A stretch of 26,251 nt of DNA from a virus: positions 1-26,251 of IMG/VR virus record IMGVR_UViG_3300009428_000061; one strand, given 5' to 3'. A model generated the notes under the pieces. That model saw nothing but the letters and a program-made list of their open reading frames with translations. It was not told the origin of the DNA and did no database searches. Position 1 is the first letter of the stretch. Each line of letters opens with the position of its first letter. This document shows, piece by piece, positions 15,705-22,749 of the stretch. The position numbers and the translations under genes were made by a program.

Positions 15705-18035
15705 TTACTTAGGTCCGAATGATTCTAATCCCATTCCGCCTCCAACTATATCATTACCTGATGATTCAAACTTTTTAACTGAATCACCACTTTTTATAAC
15801 TTCTCTGTTATCTTTCCTATCTTCCTCGATACCTTTTAGCTTCATGTTTATTTCAAACTCATGATCCATTAGTTCTTTCTTAACGGCAGCTTCTTGTATT
15901 AAGTATTGTATTCTGTACTCGTTTTTAGTTTTTTCAAATTGAGAATCTATCTGAGCTTTAGACTCGTTCTTTTGCATCTCCGCTTGAGCAGCTGATTGCT
16001 GTGCCTCTTGATTAGCTTTAGATTGAGCTTGAATGTTTTGCTGTTGCATAGCTTGATCTCTCTCTGACTTACGTTGTCTTTTTATTTTAAGCAACTGATT
16101 AGCCATTTTAACATTCCTAATATCTCTAAGATCTATGGCATCGTCTAAATCTATCAACTTATTACCTAGCGCCATCTGTATATTATTCTCAAGCATCTGT
16201 CTTTCCTCATCATCAGGCATAAGCTCTATAAATATACCAAAATCATATAGATGTAAATTAGACATCTCTTCTAACGTAGCAACATTGTGTGCACCTATAG
16301 CCTGTATGAATGCTTCCTTAGTAGGAGAGTATTCTATGATGTCAGATATTCTAAGTGATAATGCCTCTGCATTTTCAGCAGTTAATAACAAGACAGATTG
16401 AAGTATATGTCTAGTAGCTGTATTAGAATTAGCGGCAGCTATTTTCTGTATTCCTACTAACGCATTTTTATCTGGAGTAGAAGCGTCTCTAGCTTCATTT
16501 AAACCAGTTACATCACGTATCATTTGTAAGTAGTAATTATAAGTCTGAATTAGACTTTGTATTTTACCACCGCCAGAACCATTCTGTATTTGCTGTATAG
16601 GTATTTTACCCGGGTTTTGATCTCCCTCTGAAGTGAATGATCTACCAATAACGGAGCCTGTTTGGAAGAACATATTCAAGGCTTCTTGTGGATTGTAATT
16701 CGTACCATTACCTAAATCAACTTCAGCTAATCCATCAGCATCTAAATACACACCATCTGGAACCATACGAGAAAGAACTTGCTGTAGCTTTAAATGAGTT
16801 AACTGTATCATATCAGCGAAACCAGTAACTCTACTTACTATAGATTCTATCTTACCCTTATACATTCTAGGCGCGACTATACTGTAGTTCATCCTAACCT
16901 TATCGAAGTTAGACTTACTTCTAAGCATGTTCTTAGCCATCTCCCACTTAAGTAACTTGTTGGTACCAAGTATTAAAACACCTTCGTACACACACTCCAT
17001 AACTCTTTCAAGCTTAGAGAATTCACCTTCTAAACCTTCAGGTGGATTAAACGTATCATCTTTTTGTATAACCTTATCAGCACCTGTACCAGTTTGTTTT
17101 ACTTTATAAGTATCGTTCTTATGTGTCTTGTAATTAAAATATAGTACATCTACTTTATTGTAGTCTTTAGTACTGTGATTGTCGTAGTGTCTTATTGAAC
17201 TCTTAGGACCTTCTACTATACCTTTAATATCTTGCTCTGATAATTCAGGAAACTCTTTAACTAATTCGTTTATTGGTACCTGCTTTACTTCGCCTACATA
17301 GTATATATCATCGAAGTATGGAGACTCAGTATAAGAGTATACTAAGTTGGCTGGATCTACGTACTCAACTTTAGCTCCATCACTCCAATTGAAAGTTGTT
17401 TTTGTAGCACCTATACCTATAGTTGTTAAGTCATATAAAGCTCTACGTTTAATTAAATCATACTTACTGCCATCCATTAAAACATTTATAGCCTGCTCTT
17501 CAGCTAACTCCACTGCTTGCTTGTAATCAAGTTGCATGTGTAATTTTAATTCTTCTTCTGTATCTGGCAGTTTACCTTTGTCTGTTCTAAATACATCAAC
17601 ACCAAAGTCTTGCTGTACCTTATTATTAAAGTCCCTGGTCTTCATGTCTTTAATAACATCCTCCATGTACTTGGTTCTCTTGCTAACTCCGTACGAATCT
17701 TGAGAGTAAGCTTTTACTTCATAAGATCGTTGAGCCATACCGTTTACAACTATGTCTACAAACTTAGGCACTATAGGTACTGGCTTCCAGTCTAGGTTTA
17801 AGTAGCTAAGGTCACCATTTATAGATAGCTCATTCTTGTACTTCTGTATAGGTTGTTCACCTCTAGCGTAGAGCCTAAGTCTATGGAAGTCGTTTAAAGT
17901 ATTATGATACTTATCAGTTTTATCATTGAACCACTCTTGCTCAATAGCTCTAGCTACACGTAGACCGTATTCGCTTGTCATTTTTTCTAAATCACTAACC
18001 GCTTGAGACGGAAAGTTTATCGCAGACTCTGCCAT
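15705..18035 (-). CDS. Portal protein, 776 aa
   Basis: Forms the twelve-fold ring at one capsid vertex through which DNA is packaged and ejected. It follows TerL directly (3-nt gap) and precedes the scaffold. The size of 776 aa is close to that of crAss-like portals. The N-terminal part has the characteristic segment LYARGEQPIQKYKN (about residues 54-67), then LNLDWKPVPIVPKFVDIVVN (about residues 79-98), both recalled as typical of this portal group. The central part is a mixed stem/wing region. Residues about 670-750 are a long Gln/Ala/Lys/Glu-rich helix (QQQNIQAQSKANQEAQQSAA and on), consistent with the C-terminal barrel or crown. It ends in a glycine-rich tail. The start context is AATTATGG without a Shine-Dalgarno motif. 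Confidence 0.9.
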   Translation of the reverse strand: MAESAINFPSQAVSDLEKMTSEYGLRVARAIEQEWFNDKTDKYHNTLNDFHRLRLYARGEQPIQKYKNELSINGDLSYLNLDWKPVPIVPKFVDIVVNGMAQRSYEVKAYSQDSYGVSKRTKYMEDVIKDMKTRDFNNKVQQDFGVDVFRTDKGKLPDTEEELKLHMQLDYKQAVELAEEQAINVLMDGSKYDLIKRRALYDLTTIGIGATKTTFNWSDGAKVEYVDPANLVYSYTESPYFDDIYYVGEVKQVPINELVKEFPELSEQDIKGIVEGPKSSIRHYDNHSTKDYNKVDVLYFNYKTHKNDTYKVKQTGTGADKVIQKDDTFNPPEGLEGEFSKLERVMECVYEGVLILGTNKLLKWEMAKNMLRSKSNFDKVRMNYSIVAPRMYKGKIESIVSRVTGFADMIQLTHLKLQQVLSRMVPDGVYLDADGLAEVDLGNGTNYNPQEALNMFFQTGSVIGRSFTSEGDQNPGKIPIQQIQNGSGGGKIQSLIQTYNYYLQMIRDVTGLNEARDASTPDKNALVGIQKIAAANSNTATRHILQSVLLLTAENAEALSLRISDIIEYSPTKEAFIQAIGAHNVATLEEMSNLHLYDFGIFIELMPDDEERQMLENNIQMALGNKLIDLDDAIDLRDIRNVKMANQLLKIKRQRKSERDQAMQQQNIQAQSKANQEAQQSAAQAEMQKNESKAQIDSQFEKTKNEYRIQYLIQEAAVKKELMDHEFEINMKLKGIEEDRKDNREVIKSGDSVKKFESSGNDIVGGGMGLESFGPK

Positions 18036-18038
18036 AAT

Positions 18039-20267
18039 TTATTTTTTTATTATAGTTGAATTAAACCCATTGTTACTATATGTTGAAATGGTTATGTTTA
18101 GAGGCTCTCTTTTAACCTCTGGGTTTGGTCTATATAAATGTCTGTTACAAGCCATAACAGCTAATCCTGAGCTTATAGAAGCATCGTGCTTCGTTCTCTT
18201 GTTTATATTGAATTTACTCCAATCATTTAAAGTATCATTAAAGTAAACTGTACCGTAAGTGCCATCTTCCTGTAATCCGACATGATCTGCTATATACATT
18301 TCTAGAGCAGCTGCATGCGCTTGCTTTATATCTTCACTAGAGTTTGGCATACCACCTACCTCTCTTTCGGCTACAGATAATTTATTCCAAACCTTATCAG
18401 GTCTGTTCATGCTAAAACCTCTATAACCTCTTCTACGTATATAGTACAATAGACGGGGTTTATTATTCTCAGCGAGTATTGGCATCCCGTAGAATATTAA
18501 AGCCATTAGAACGTCTTCAAAGAATATCTCAGCGGTCTGAGGTCTCGCTAAGTACTCTAAGAAGAAAGTATTAGCTGGAGCATCTTCCATGCTGAACTTA
18601 GTAAGTCCATGTAAAGCACCTTTAGATCCTCTACCATCTACTGTTCCACTTATGTCATAACTATCACATCCAAACGCTCCCATGTGTTCATTGCCTGGGT
18701 ATTTGACACCGTTTTTTATTACAACATTATTCTGCATGTTACCATTAGGTATCCAACTAACTTTAAACCTACCATTAGGGTCTGGATTAAAAGTTACTTT
18801 AGAATCTTTGATACCACCTTGCCATTGAAAATTACCAGTGGTTAGTACCGAAGAGTTTCTATTACCTTCATTATAATCTATTTGCTCGTATATCTTAACT
18901 AAGTTAAATAAACTATTCTTAGTCTCATCTCTAAAAGCATGTTCTTCTGATCTAGGGAATTGTCTGTAGAATTCATTTAAAGCATCTTGATCTTCTTTAA
19001 GACCATCAACCTCGTTCTCCCAGTAATCTACTACCCCTATATCTATTAATTCACCATGAGGTCCTCTCCTATCATTGCGTGGTGTATCAAATACTGGAAT
19101 TCCGAACTCGTCAATAAATCCTTCATAGTTCCACTCCATTGGGATAAACAAAGAATATAAACCAGACTTAGTCTGGCCATTTCTATTTCTTTTTGTAACA
19201 TCTGAGTCTCCATAAAGTCTTTTAAAGTTATCACCACCTTTGTCAAGTGAGTTAGATGTTGAACCCATCATACACTTACCTACTATTCTACCACCCAACC
19301 TTAGGCACGTTTTAGTTACACGCCAATTGTTTAATATATTATCTGGCCTCTCCCATTTACCACTTTCATCGTGAACTAGTAAAGCAAGCTTTTCACCATC
19401 ATAACTATTATCACCTGTGTTCTTCCAGTCAATAGTAGTATCAAGACCTTCCATATCGTCCTGCTCTTCATGCACACCCATCTTTTTTCTAGTAAACTTT
19501 TTAGCAGGTATACGGTAAGCTAGCTCTGACTTAGGTCTATCCATACCATCCTGTATAGGTTTAAAAAAGAACGGGTAGTTTAAACTTATAGGTACTATCT
19601 TGTCGGTGAACATTTTCTTAGCATCACCACCACTCTTGGATAATACTCCAAATCTACTATCACCTGCTAGAGTAGCTAAGTTAACGGTTTCAGCTGAGCT
19701 CATGAAAGAAAAACCAGAACGTCTATTCTTTAAATAGCACATACCATAACTTCTCTTGTCGGCTTTACACGCTTCCCAGAATAAGAAAAATAGTCTATTA
19801 GCTTCTCTAAAGTCAGGCGCTCCTACATCTATCTTACTCCATTGTAAGTACATGTAATAACTACCAGTTATATAAGTTGGTTTACCGTTGTTCATAAACC
19901 AAAAGCCATTATCTCTTCTTTGAAATTCTTGGTCTATATACTTGTAGTGTAGTTCTTTAAATTCTTTAGAGTAACCATCCCAATCGAATCTAGTTTTTAT
20001 TTTACTAAAAGCCTCGTTAGGCTCAAACCTTCCCCACTTTTGTTTAGCCAAATCACTAGACGCTTTGAATATATTAGCAGGTGTTTTAGGTAAAGCTATA
20101 ACTAAGCCTTGCATCTCTATTATTTCACCTATCTCTCCAGTCTTAGATAATACGACTAAGTCATTTTCTTTATTATAACCATACTCCCATTTCTTGCCTT
20201 TGTTAAGTCTTTTTATAGTGGTTAGCTTAACTGGTTCTACTATTTTATATAGATCTTGCTTGTACAT
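18039..20267 (-). CDS. terL: Terminase large subunit (packaging ATPase-nuclease), 742 aa
   Basis: The motor that pumps DNA into the prohead and cuts concatemers. The ATPase domain shows an arginine-rich, non-canonical Walker A region (KNRRSGFSF, about residues 180-188), a Walker B (LALLVHDES, 294-302, with the DE pair) and a coupling motif (GSTSN, 335-339). The C-terminal nuclease domain has GCDSYDISGT (533-542) with a candidate metal-binding Asp535, and KHDASISSGLA (694-704) with Asp695. The length of 742 aa is on the long side but normal for crAss-like terminases. The start overlaps the previous stop as TAATG; a GGGAGGAG sequence 7-14 bases upstream is one of the few Shine-Dalgarno-like sites in the window. 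The portal follows 3 nt after its stop. Confidence 0.95.
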   Translation of the reverse strand: MYKQDLYKIVEPVKLTTIKRLNKGKKWEYGYNKENDLVVLSKTGEIGEIIEMQGLVIALPKTPANIFKASSDLAKQKWGRFEPNEAFSKIKTRFDWDGYSKEFKELHYKYIDQEFQRRDNGFWFMNNGKPTYITGSYYMYLQWSKIDVGAPDFREANRLFFLFWEACKADKRSYGMCYLKNRRSGFSFMSSAETVNLATLAGDSRFGVLSKSGGDAKKMFTDKIVPISLNYPFFFKPIQDGMDRPKSELAYRIPAKKFTRKKMGVHEEQDDMEGLDTTIDWKNTGDNSYDGEKLALLVHDESGKWERPDNILNNWRVTKTCLRLGGRIVGKCMMGSTSNSLDKGGDNFKRLYGDSDVTKRNRNGQTKSGLYSLFIPMEWNYEGFIDEFGIPVFDTPRNDRRGPHGELIDIGVVDYWENEVDGLKEDQDALNEFYRQFPRSEEHAFRDETKNSLFNLVKIYEQIDYNEGNRNSSVLTTGNFQWQGGIKDSKVTFNPDPNGRFKVSWIPNGNMQNNVVIKNGVKYPGNEHMGAFGCDSYDISGTVDGRGSKGALHGLTKFSMEDAPANTFFLEYLARPQTAEIFFEDVLMALIFYGMPILAENNKPRLLYYIRRRGYRGFSMNRPDKVWNKLSVAEREVGGMPNSSEDIKQAHAAALEMYIADHVGLQEDGTYGTVYFNDTLNDWSKFNINKRTKHDASISSGLAVMACNRHLYRPNPEVKREPLNITISTYSNNGFNSTIIKK

Positions 20268-20554
20268 TACTTACTCCTCCCTTCAGCAAACCCTTTAAAC
20301 TTAGGTTTGTCAGACGCTAATTTAGATTCCTCTATTTCTGTTAACACTCTTTCCTCTTCCTGGATTCTGTTAAGTATTTCGAACGCATCAAATATCGCGA
20401 GTTTCTTCGTTGCTGCAGCGTTTTTAAGCCTATCAGCTGTGATGTCATCACCACCATCAACAATAGCTTCTTTAGCAATCTTAATAAGTTCTTCAACGGC
20501 TTTATGCCCAGCTTGGATTATACTCTTTTTCGTTTCCTCTATATTCATATTCAA
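20267..20554 (-). CDS. Putative small terminase subunit, 95 aa
   Basis: A short, helical, charged protein (for example DRLKNAAATKKLAIFDAFEI, about residues 41-60). It lies immediately upstream of terL and its stop overlaps the terL start (TAATG). Position and helical character suggest a TerS that recognises phage DNA, but 95 aa is short for TerS and no clear helix-turn-helix is visible, so it could be another conserved protein. The first ATG (20554) gives a 53-nt overlap with the preceding gene; a second ATG two codons later shortens it only slightly. Overlaps of this size occur elsewhere in this gene block. Confidence 0.6.
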   Translation of the reverse strand: MNMNIEETKKSIIQAGHKAVEELIKIAKEAIVDGGDDITADRLKNAAATKKLAIFDAFEILNRIQEEERVLTEIEESKLASDKPKFKGFAEGRSK

Positions 20555-21083
20555 TTGTAATAAATTTATTCATAACTCTATACAACCTCTCTCCATCTAC
20601 TACAAACTCGTAAGTACTTACTGGATCAAAACCTATAAGCTTATCCTTAGAGTGAGTTCCGTCCGAATACTTTACAACACCTATTAGCTCTTTTTCTTTA
20701 CTCAAACTAAACTTGTCTGTAGATTCTATAGGCTTAACGAAAGTGTAACCAGGCATACACACCCATTTAGACTCTTTACCATACATAAATATTTGATCAG
20801 ATCCAACTAGATACTGACCTTCCTTTATAAATGACCTACTATTCTTCTCTATACCTTTAACGTTGTGCCAGCGTCTGAATACGTTATGATGCAGTACAAC
20901 TTCATCACCTACCTCTAATTTGTTAGGATTATAAAAAGGAGTTGCGACTACAACCCCTTTTCTATTAACATATTCATGGTTGAACATCTCAGTATTCAAT
21001 ATTAACTCTTTGTCACCTACCTTATGTATGTTGTTATATCTATCACCTACAGGCTCTATTATAAAATCAACTACAGGCTTCAT
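20502..21083 (-). CDS. GroES-like protein, probably two cpn10 barrels in tandem, 193 aa
   Basis: The first half (about residues 5-105) follows the order of a GroES barrel: a first strand (DFIIEPVGD), a loop region, NRKGVVVATP, then LEVGDEVVLHHNVFR, which matches the VGD-x-V core of cpn10, and YLVGSDQIFMY, matching the final strand before the C-terminus. The second half repeats the order in reduced form: YTFVKPIE (113-120), KELIGVVKYS (131-140), and YEFVVDGERLYRVMNKFITI (158-177). A glycine-hydrophobic mobile loop like GGLLL is not obvious, so it may not dock on GroEL in the standard way. It lies three genes below the holin-like gene and just before the TerS-like gene. It could assist capsid folding together with the phage GroEL and GroES, or use the fold for another purpose. 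Confidence 0.6.
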   Translation of the reverse strand: MKPVVDFIIEPVGDRYNNIHKVGDKELILNTEMFNHEYVNRKGVVVATPFYNPNKLEVGDEVVLHHNVFRRWHNVKGIEKNSRSFIKEGQYLVGSDQIFMYGKESKWVCMPGYTFVKPIESTDKFSLSKEKELIGVVKYSDGTHSKDKLIGFDPVSTYEFVVDGERLYRVMNKFITIEYEYRGNEKEYNPSWA

Positions 21084-21307
21084 TAGTAACTCAAGTTATA
21101 TTCAACAGATACAGCCATGTTTTTATTAAAATCCTTCCAAGGTATAACCACGTCACCTTTCCTTATGTATATAGAATACTTATCCACTTCTTCTATTATA
21201 TTACATATAGTATGACCACCGTAGACCTCTTGTCCTACAGCATAGTGCATAGAGTCGTTTTTGTAATCTTTACCTATAGTGATCTTTCTAATTATGTGAC
21301 TCTCCAT
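21083..21307 (-). CDS. Conserved small phage protein, 74 aa
   Basis: Sequence MESHIIRKITIGKDYKN, then MHYAVGQEVYGGHTICNI and a C-terminal KDFNKNMAVSVEYNLSY. From memory this is a widespread small protein of unknown function in marine Bacteroidota phages, located near the packaging genes. It is beta-rich, soluble and has a single cysteine. It overlaps the end of the 93-aa gene by 20 nt and its stop shares bases with the ATG of the 193-aa gene (TAATG), so translation of the three is probably coupled. No catalytic motif is visible. Confidence 0.75.
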   Translation of the reverse strand: MESHIIRKITIGKDYKNDSMHYAVGQEVYGGHTICNIIEEVDKYSIYIRKGDVVIPWKDFNKNMAVSVEYNLSY

Positions 21308-21569
21308 CTTCCCCGTAGTTTATTGTACCATCATTTAAATCAACATCGAATGTCCCATACTGCTTACTGAACTCTTCCTGTAAGTCCACTATAATTGACT
21401 GCACTTCCTGTTGTCTAGTTATTAAAGAGTACTTCTGAGCCTCTATAGCTCCTACCTTAAACTGTAAAGCGTTGTTGTCGTTAACTACACTCTGAAGGGT
21501 ACGTAACTGATCTTCAGTTATTCTCTCTGCTTTAGTTGTAAGCTCTACTACTTTGTTTTTCTTTGACAT
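21288..21569 (-). CDS. Coiled-coil small phage protein, 93 aa
   Basis: Mostly one long predicted helix: residues about 12-72 have heptad-like spacing of hydrophobic residues (ITEDQLRTLQSVVNDNNALQ, then QEVQSIIVDLQEEFSKQYG). A short acidic beta tail ends it (TFDVDLNDGTINYGED). From memory, proteins of this form, with a tail ending in a DGTIN-like strand, recur beside holin and packaging genes of Bacteroidota phages. No function is known to me. It follows the holin-like gene after an 18-nt A/T gap (TTTAATTTAATTT type) and overlaps the 74-aa gene. There is no membrane segment or signal peptide, so it is cytoplasmic or virion-associated. Confidence 0.72.
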   Translation of the reverse strand: MSKKNKVVELTTKAERITEDQLRTLQSVVNDNNALQFKVGAIEAQKYSLITRQQEVQSIIVDLQEEFSKQYGTFDVDLNDGTINYGEDGESHN

Positions 21570-21587
21570 TTTAATTTAATTTAATTG

Positions 21588-21980
21588 TTACTTTTTTGTT
21601 TTTTCTAATGACCTACCACCGAAGTAAGCGCCTATGACTGTTATTAATACTAACTGCAATAAGTCAGTCCACTTAGGTTCTACTACGAAGTTTATAGTTC
21701 CAGCATCAATAAATATAATTAACACTGTGGATACAACTAAGAATATTAAAACTAGTGGTCTAACGTTTTTAGATAACCATGAATCAGAATTCATATCAGC
21801 CTCCCATCTATTACTCACCTGCTTTTGTAGCTCTAGTTCGTGGTTAGATATTAGCTCTTTGATCTTGAACTGTGCTTGCAGCTTCTCCTCCTTAGATGTA
21901 GTTAAGTTATCTAAAACTCCACCTACATCCTTGATTAGTTTACCTGCACCTGAAGATAGTATCTTTTGAAGCAATCCCAT
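21588..21980 (-). CDS. Holin-like membrane protein (GTA holin 3TM type), 130 aa
   Basis: The C-terminal half has two membrane segments: RPLVLIFLVVSTVLIIFID (about residues 69-87) and LLQLVLITVIGAYFGGRSLE (about residues 107-126), ending in the basic tail EKTKK. The N-terminal part is an amphipathic or charged helix with LLQKILSSGAGKLIKDVGG and ELISNHELELQKQ. This arrangement, with the WLSKNVRP entry to the first span and the YFGGRSLEK end, fits the family of holins first described in gene-transfer agents, which permeabilise the inner membrane at lysis. Recognition is from memory of that family. No endolysin is visible in this window, so the lysis set is completed elsewhere or differs. The start shares bases with the stop of the 25-residue ORF (TAATG). 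Confidence 0.78.
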   Translation of the reverse strand: MGLLQKILSSGAGKLIKDVGGVLDNLTTSKEEKLQAQFKIKELISNHELELQKQVSNRWEADMNSDSWLSKNVRPLVLIFLVVSTVLIIFIDAGTINFVVEPKWTDLLQLVLITVIGAYFGGRSLEKTKK

Positions 21981-22057
21981 TAATACTTTGTCTTTGGCTT
22001 TGTCTTTGGCTTTGTCTTCGGTTTTACTTTACTGTAATTCTTTTTTACATTTGGCAT
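21980..22057 (-). CDS. Lysine-rich micro-ORF with KPKT repeats, 25 aa
   Basis: Encodes MPNVKKNYSKVKPKTKPK followed by more TKPK units and KY, 25 residues in total with 10 or more lysines. It starts 1 nt after the stop of the 145-aa gene and ends in a TAATG overlap with the holin-like start, so it exactly fills the space between them. That fit supports a translated gene, but the region is also a 12-bp tandem repeat, so it may be chance. If made, the product is a very basic peptide that might bind nucleic acid or act as a translational coupler for the holin gene. Confidence 0.5.
   Translation of the reverse strand: MPNVKKNYSKVKPKTKPKTKPKTKY
21989..22024. repeat. Three tandem 12-bp repeats encoding KPKT
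   Basis: Three 12-bp units on the minus strand (AAACCGAAGACA once, then AAGCCAAAGACA twice) lie inside the 25-codon ORF. Units 2 and 3 are identical and unit 1 differs at two positions, which suggests recent expansion by slippage. Confidence 0.85.
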
Positions 22058-22058
22058 A

Positions 22059-22496
22059 TTATCTGTCTTTATCTTTAATCATATCGTCTATAGCTTTGTT
22101 CATCACTTTATCCGTATATGATTCGTTATTATAGTATACACATTTCATAGAGGTGGGTATATCTTCTTCACCTAGTAAAATCCTATATATTCTACTTATA
22201 AGATGGTTACACTTAAATGAGGTTTTATAAACACTGTACTTTATAGTAGTCCTGTTCCTATGTCTCCATGTATCTATCCAACCTTCTTTTCTAAGCCTGT
22301 CCCATCTTTGCTTATCCCAGGAGTATGCATATACACCATTAATAAAATCATCTCTAGTGAATCTATTTAAACAGTTTAAGTATATTAACAACTCTAGGTC
22401 AGCATCTTTTATGTCGTTCTGTTTACAAGCCCATTTCCTAACTAGTCTATAGTACTTTAAAAACCCTGCATCTTTAAGATCCTGCGCTCGGTTCAT
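22059..22496 (-). CDS. Putative winged-helix DNA-binding protein, 145 aa
   Basis: A basic, aromatic-rich protein. The segment DADLELLIYLNCLNRFTRDD (about residues 32-51), followed by AYSWDKQRWDRLRKEGWIDT (57-76) and HRNRTTIKYSVYKTSF (79-94), reads as helix, turn, recognition helix and beta wing, as in MarR-like winged-helix proteins. The C-terminal part is helical (NHLISRIYRILLGEEDIP). From memory, similar proteins lie near the packaging genes of marine Bacteroidota phages, where they are usually unnamed. It could be a transcriptional regulator of late genes or a packaging-site binder (small-terminase role). It overlaps groES by 23 nt and is followed 1 nt later by the 25-codon ORF. The start is the only in-frame ATG near the operon spacing. 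Confidence 0.6.
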   Translation of the reverse strand: MNRAQDLKDAGFLKYYRLVRKWACKQNDIKDADLELLIYLNCLNRFTRDDFINGVYAYSWDKQRWDRLRKEGWIDTWRHRNRTTIKYSVYKTSFKCNHLISRIYRILLGEEDIPTSMKCVYYNNESYTDKVMNKAIDDMIKDKDR

Positions 22497-22749
22497 CTAC
22501 TAAAACTACATCTCTTAGCTTTATAACTCTATACATAGAATCTTCGTACGCTATATCATGACCAGCATGCTTGTCGTACATAACTATTGTACCAGATTTT
22601 ATTACTTCAGCTAAGTGACCTACGGATATTACCTTAGCTTTCTTATATCTATTATCAGAGTCTGTTGCATCAGTCAGTAGTAAACCACCTGAAGTTTTCT
22701 TTTGCTCTTTTATTTCTTCTACTACAACGTAGTCATTAATTGCTTTCAT
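22474..22749 (-). CDS. groES: Phage GroES co-chaperonin, 91 aa
   Basis: The seven-membered lid of a GroEL ring. The full cpn10 pattern is visible: AINDYVVVEEI as the first strand, the mobile loop KKTSGGLLLTD (about residues 17-27) with a hydrophobic tripeptide LLL where E. coli GroES has IVL, then KAKVISVG, SGTIVMYDKHAGHDI and the final strand YRVIKLRDVVLVDE. The length is normal. It overlaps the end of groEL by 14 nt and the 145-aa gene by 23 nt. The frame also has a GTG one codon upstream (22752); I chose the ATG because MKAIND fits the family start, and an AGAGG sequence lies just before it. The order groEL-groES is reversed relative to most bacterial operons. Confidence 0.9.
   Translation of the reverse strand: MKAINDYVVVEEIKEQKKTSGGLLLTDATDSDNRYKKAKVISVGHLAEVIKSGTIVMYDKHAGHDIAYEDSMYRVIKLRDVVLVDEPSAGS

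Noticed and set aside
15342-15722. 126-aa serine-rich plus-strand ORF
   Set aside because: It mirrors the acidic N-terminus of the scaffold gene; Glu/Asp codons read in reverse give Ser-rich shadows.
20256-20687. 143-aa plus-strand ORF
   Set aside because: It is antisense to the TerS-like and GroES-like genes, with no promoter or sensible start context.
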